A stretch of DNA of 64,000 bases from Nageia nagi (Eukaryota > Pinophyta), in the NCBI GenBank assembly GCA_050084985.1, contig JBITNC010000001.1:95294001-95358000 (forward strand), written 5' to 3'. The translations under genes were made by a program, and so were the position numbers. The notes under the pieces are model-generated. The model saw only the letters and a program-made list of their open reading frames with translations, did no database searches and was not told where the DNA came from. How positions within the stretch are numbered: position 1 is the stretch's first letter; every line of letters begins with the position of its first letter. Below are positions 60,691 through 64,000 of this stretch, one piece after another.

Positions 60691-63004
60691 ATGGAGTTGG
60701 ACGACAGGCGCGTGACAGACGAGACGCCTCGTTACGAATGCCTTCTCTTCGGTGGGTATTAACCAAATTTCGGGGCCTTCAATCTAACTGTAATGCAGCT
60801 TCACCATAAGCGAATTTCTGAGTTGGGTGTTCTGCTATTTTGTTTTTTGGATGTGTTCTGCAGATCTTGATGACACATTGTACCCCTTGAGTTCGGGACT
60901 TGCGGCAGCATGCACCAAGAATATTGGAGGTAATGTTATGGCTTGGAATTTTGGTTTTGAGGGATCAGGGTGTGTAATTTATCATTTTTCAATGGATTTA
61001 TGTGAAATGTATTACGGGTGTGGCAGATTATGTGGTTGAGAGGCTTGGTGTGGAAAAGAACAAAGCCCCAGACTTGTGCAGAGAATATGTACAAGGATTA
61101 CGGCACAACCATGGCTGGACTCAAGGTTAGTATTTGTTCAGAAGTCTGCAGTGTTGTTTTTAGTTCTTAAAAGAAAAGAGATTTGGTTTTGAATGCCAGG
61201 AAATATCTTTGAAAATGCATTGTAATCAACTTAGAAATGTGAGAAACAGTAAATTTGGGTGTTGTTTTTCTTAGAATTGGCTTAATTTGGCAATTTCCCA
61301 ATGATATAATGCAACTTTTTGGGCAATAGCTATGACATTTGTGTTCTTCGTTGTCGATTAGCCTAACTTTATGATGGGAATTGGAAATCGATCCGGGTTT
61401 TACAATTCTCTCTTTTAGTTTTATATCAATGACGAGGGATAGGAATTTAAGCAAATATATAATGACTTGCCCTCGGTTTCATGTACTAAGCTAAGATTGA
61501 AGGGTTACATTCTTAGATTCATTATGATTTATAATCCTTGGATTGAGTTTTCTTATTGACCGTTTTGTTTTTTGACAACCTTGTCTATGGATCTATATAG
61601 GCACTGGGCTATGAATTTGACAATGATGATTACCACAGGTATGCTCAAAGTTTTGTGAGTGCTGGTTTTTTAAGATCGCCTTGTTAGGTTCTCAAATATG
61701 CATATTAATCCCGATTGTTTATTTCAATACCTTTATTTGAAATAAATTGTTTGCTGTACAGTTTTGTTCATGGAAGATTGCCCTATGAGAACCTTAAATC
61801 AGACCCGGTGCTGAAGAACTTGTTATTAAGCATGCCTCAGAGGAAAATTGTAAGTTCATGGGGTTTATCATGCTCAGTTTTTTTGAAACCTAAAAGGCAA
61901 TCTTAACTGTTTATAAGTTGCTTAGGATATCAGATAATGCATGGCCTCTATTTGTTGCGAGACCCGTTTGTTTGTAAGCTAGGTCTATATATCTCAACCT
62001 TGTCTAATGTGAGACAGATATTTACAAATGGTGACAAAGTTCATGCTGCAAAGGTGCTTAGCAGACTTGGGTTGGAAGACTGTTTTGAAGGTGTAATATG
62101 CTTTGAAACACTCAATTCGCAGCCAAGAGGTTCTGAAAACAGCAATGGCCGGGATATTCCTCCTGATTCTATGCCCAAGACACCTATTGTTTGCAAGCCA
62201 TCAAAGGAGGCTATAGAAACTGATGCTAAGCCCAACAACCTATTGTTTGCAAGCCATTAAAGGAGGCTATAGAAACTGATGCTAAGCCCAAGGCACTTAT
62301 TGTTTACAAGCGCAAGCCATCAAAAGAGGCTATAAAAACTGATGCTAAGCCCAAGACACCTATTGTTTGCAAGCCATCAAAAGAGGTTATAGAACAGGCT
62401 ATTCCTCCTGATGCTAAGCCCAAGACACCTATTGTTTGCAAGCCATCAAAAGAGGCTATAGAACAGGCTATTCCTCCTGATGCTAAGCGCAAGACACCTA
62501 TTGTTTGCAAGCCATCAGAAGAGGCTATAGAACAGGCTATTTGCCTTGCAAATGCTGATCCACAGAGAACGGTACAAATCCTTATGGACTTTTCACCTTT
62601 TTTGTTCCAACTTATGCAATGACATTGTAGTACCTCATTCAAGACTATTGGATTGTTATGTTTCTGCTGCAGATTTTCTTTGATGACAGTCCTAGGAATA
62701 TAGCAGCAGGAAAGCGTGCAGGTCTGCACACTGTACTGGTAAGACCAGACCATTTGACCCCTGACATGGTGAATTCCAAAAGCCATTAGTTTATTCATGT
62801 ATAGGTCATCCATCTAAAACTGTCTTAATTTTTTAATATCGCCAGGTCGGCACTCCAATTCGTACAGAGGGAGCAGACTTTGCACTTGAAAGCATTCACA
62901 ATATTAAGGAAGCTTTGCCTGAGATTTGGGAAGAAGGCAAAAGCTCCAATAATGTTGTACGCACAAGAAGAACATATTCAATTGAAACTTATGTAACTGC
63001 ATAA
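60691..63004 (+). pseudogene. HAD pyrimidine-5'-nucleotidase-like gene, copy 2 (two frame errors, expanded exon 6)
   Basis: Eight exons at 60691-60751, 60864-60929, 61027-61125, 61601-61638, 61762-61849, 62018-62571, 62673-62738 and 62846-63004, all with GT-AG introns and boundaries matching copy 1. Motif I is the canonical FDLDDTLYPLSSG. HGRLPY, IFTNGD, VCKPS and FFDDS are also present. Exon 3 is 99 bp against 98 in copy 1 (extra base within 61082-61091), which shifts the frame and gives a TGA at 61612-61614, leaving 79 residues. Exon 6 is 554 bp against 237 because a segment containing motif III is repeated six times. One unit lacks a base (about 62235), giving a TAA soon after. The lesions are +1 and -1, so the downstream frame returns. 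The copy is either a pseudogene or a good gene with two base-calling errors. An AATAAA at 63110-63115 may be a polyadenylation signal. Confidence 0.85.
62174..62543 (+). repeat. Six-fold in-exon tandem repeat spanning HAD motif III
   Basis: Units: 62174-62230 (57 bp), 62231-62286 (56), 62287-62349 (63), 62350-62418 (69), 62419-62487 (69), and a partial from 62488. Each encodes roughly PKTPIVCKPSKEAIE followed by TDAK or QAIPPDAK. The Lys of VCKPS is the motif III residue of HAD phosphatases. All units but the second are multiples of 3. Copy 1 of the gene has a single unit (P-K-T-P-I-V-C-K-P-S-K-E-A-I-E, within 16357-16450). Confidence 0.92.
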
Positions 63005-63590
63005 GAATATGTTCCCTAGGACATAATCCTGGTGATAATAAACTTCTTGCTTAAAATAACATCAATTCTGAATCTGTTAAATGTAATAATGGATTGATGA
63101 AATCAACAAAATAAACTTTCCGAATGAATAAGTTTTTTCATGCAACAACATCAGTTGCATCAAAATTGGTTCAAATTCTGTCTTTCTTTGCCCTTTTTCC
63201 TCATTCTAAGGCACTCTTTTATTTCGTGATTGTATGCATTCTTTTTTTCATGCAAATTGTTCAAATGACTGGATATGGTTTTGTTCTCTTAACATCATCA
63301 TTCTTTGCACTCGAAATTGAAGAGACGAAACTAACCCTTTCTTATGCATAAGTATAAGAGACAACAACATTAGCTATTAAAGTATTTTTGTTAAATCAAT
63401 TCAAAATAAATCTGGAAAATAACAGACAAGTAGAGTTTCTTCTGCTTAAAATCTTGATGATTTATTGTTTGTCTAGACTCGGATTTATGACCCTTTTCAA
63501 GAGCACTATACTTCTGCAAATATTATACAACATGACAATCAATTCCTTCCTCAACTCCTGGAAAGCAGGCTTTTCACACCTGCTTTTATT

Positions 63591-63724
63591 ATGTGACATT
63601 TCTGGAAAATGGGTCATGGAGTATGAACATCAACTACAAATGCAGATCAATTTTTTTATGTGACTTTTCTAGCCTTGAAAATGGGTCATGGAGTATGAAC
63701 ACCAACTTCAAATGCAGATCAATA
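63591..63724. repeat. Direct tandem duplication, about 68-bp unit
   Basis: ATGTGAC...GGGTCATGGAGTATGAACA...AAATGCAGATCAA occurs at 63591-63658 and again at 63659-63724 with a few differences and a small indel. It lies in non-coding DNA just beyond the HAD duplication. Nothing else is recognised in 63516-64000. Confidence 0.8.
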
Positions 63725-64000
63725 CAAATGTGATTGAATAAATATGCCTTTTTCAAGTCATGGAATTGAATTTTGACAGATCATATAACTTTATTGACTT
63801 CTTATGTAAAGGTTTTTTTGGACAACAGCAGGAAAGCAGGGAACAAAATTGTTCAAGTATTATGTCTTTGCTCTGATACAAAACTGAAGAAACCTGCAAC
63901 CAAAACAAAAGAACCAGAACGATACAAGTAAATCAAACGAACAAAAGATACCAGATATGATCCCACTAAGGAGCTACCTAAATGCAGCATACATGGCTAA

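Larger units (their letters stand above)
60385..63515 (+). repeat. Inverted segmental duplication, copy 2 (HAD gene with flanks)
   Basis: Partner of 15400-18165 in opposite orientation, about 42 kb away. Similarity covers core promoter, 5' UTR, exons, introns and 3' flank, and fades right of about 63515 and left of about 60385. Confidence 0.85.

Noticed and set aside
60330-60809. 159-codon plus-strand open frame across the start of HAD copy 2
   Set aside because: It covers promoter, 5' UTR and exon 1 in another phase and runs into intron 1. The conserved ATG at 60691 with matching exon phases is the real start.
62304-62813. 169-codon minus-strand open frame with internal repeats
   Set aside because: It is the antisense shadow of the tandem-repeated exon 6 and exon 7 of HAD copy 2; the repeated phrases mirror the sense repeat.

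Overview
The window is nuclear DNA of a land plant, most likely a seed plant with a large repeat-rich genome. A gymnosperm is possible but cannot be shown from this sequence. The evidence is: intron-containing genes with GT-AG splice sites; a pentatricopeptide-repeat (PPR) remnant of plant type; LTR retrotransposons primed by initiator Met tRNA (TGGTATCAGAGC); L1-type LINEs; and very AT-rich intergenic DNA. No prokaryotic operon, CRISPR array, rRNA gene or convincing tRNA gene was seen.

Layout. 1-3.8 kb: a pair of inverted repeats with CACTA-like ends around a dead PPR fragment, then old retroelement debris. 3.8-8.5 kb: a complete gag-protease-only Ty3/gypsy element with two 1106-bp LTRs and a 5-bp target duplication. 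8.5-14.5 kb: AT-rich DNA and a dead L1 on the minus strand. 15.4-18.2 kb: copy 1 (minus strand) of an eight-exon HAD-family pyrimidine-5'-nucleotidase-like gene. 18.2-25.4 kb: AT-rich DNA, a 5'-truncated Ty1/copia element (minus) and a dead L1 (plus). 25.4-27.2 kb: the 5' part of a second element of the gypsy family at 3.8 kb. 27.2-34.2 kb: an almost perfect second copy of 7542-14544, ending at a run of exactly 100 N. 34.3-54.3 kb: a nest of minus-strand elements, with an old Ty3/gypsy element broken by one complete copia element (43179-51844, target duplication GTTCT) and by a related younger copia element cut by the N gap. 54.3-60.3 kb: AT-rich DNA with a decayed coding relic and a degenerate tandem array. 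60.4-63.5 kb: copy 2 (plus strand) of the HAD gene.

The only genes likely to have belonged to the host are the two HAD paralogues. They are an inverted duplication that includes promoter, introns and 3' flank. Their lesions are reciprocal. Copy 1 keeps an open 270-residue frame but has His in place of the second Asp of catalytic motif I. Copy 2 keeps the canonical motif I but has two 1-bp frame errors and a six-fold tandem expansion of the exon segment carrying the motif III lysine. Everything else recognisable is transposon-derived and decayed. I did not find a convincing new multi-gene system. The HAD pair, the motif III expansion, the multiplied zinc-knuckle segment in the gypsy gag and the 7-kb duplication are the items most worth checking.
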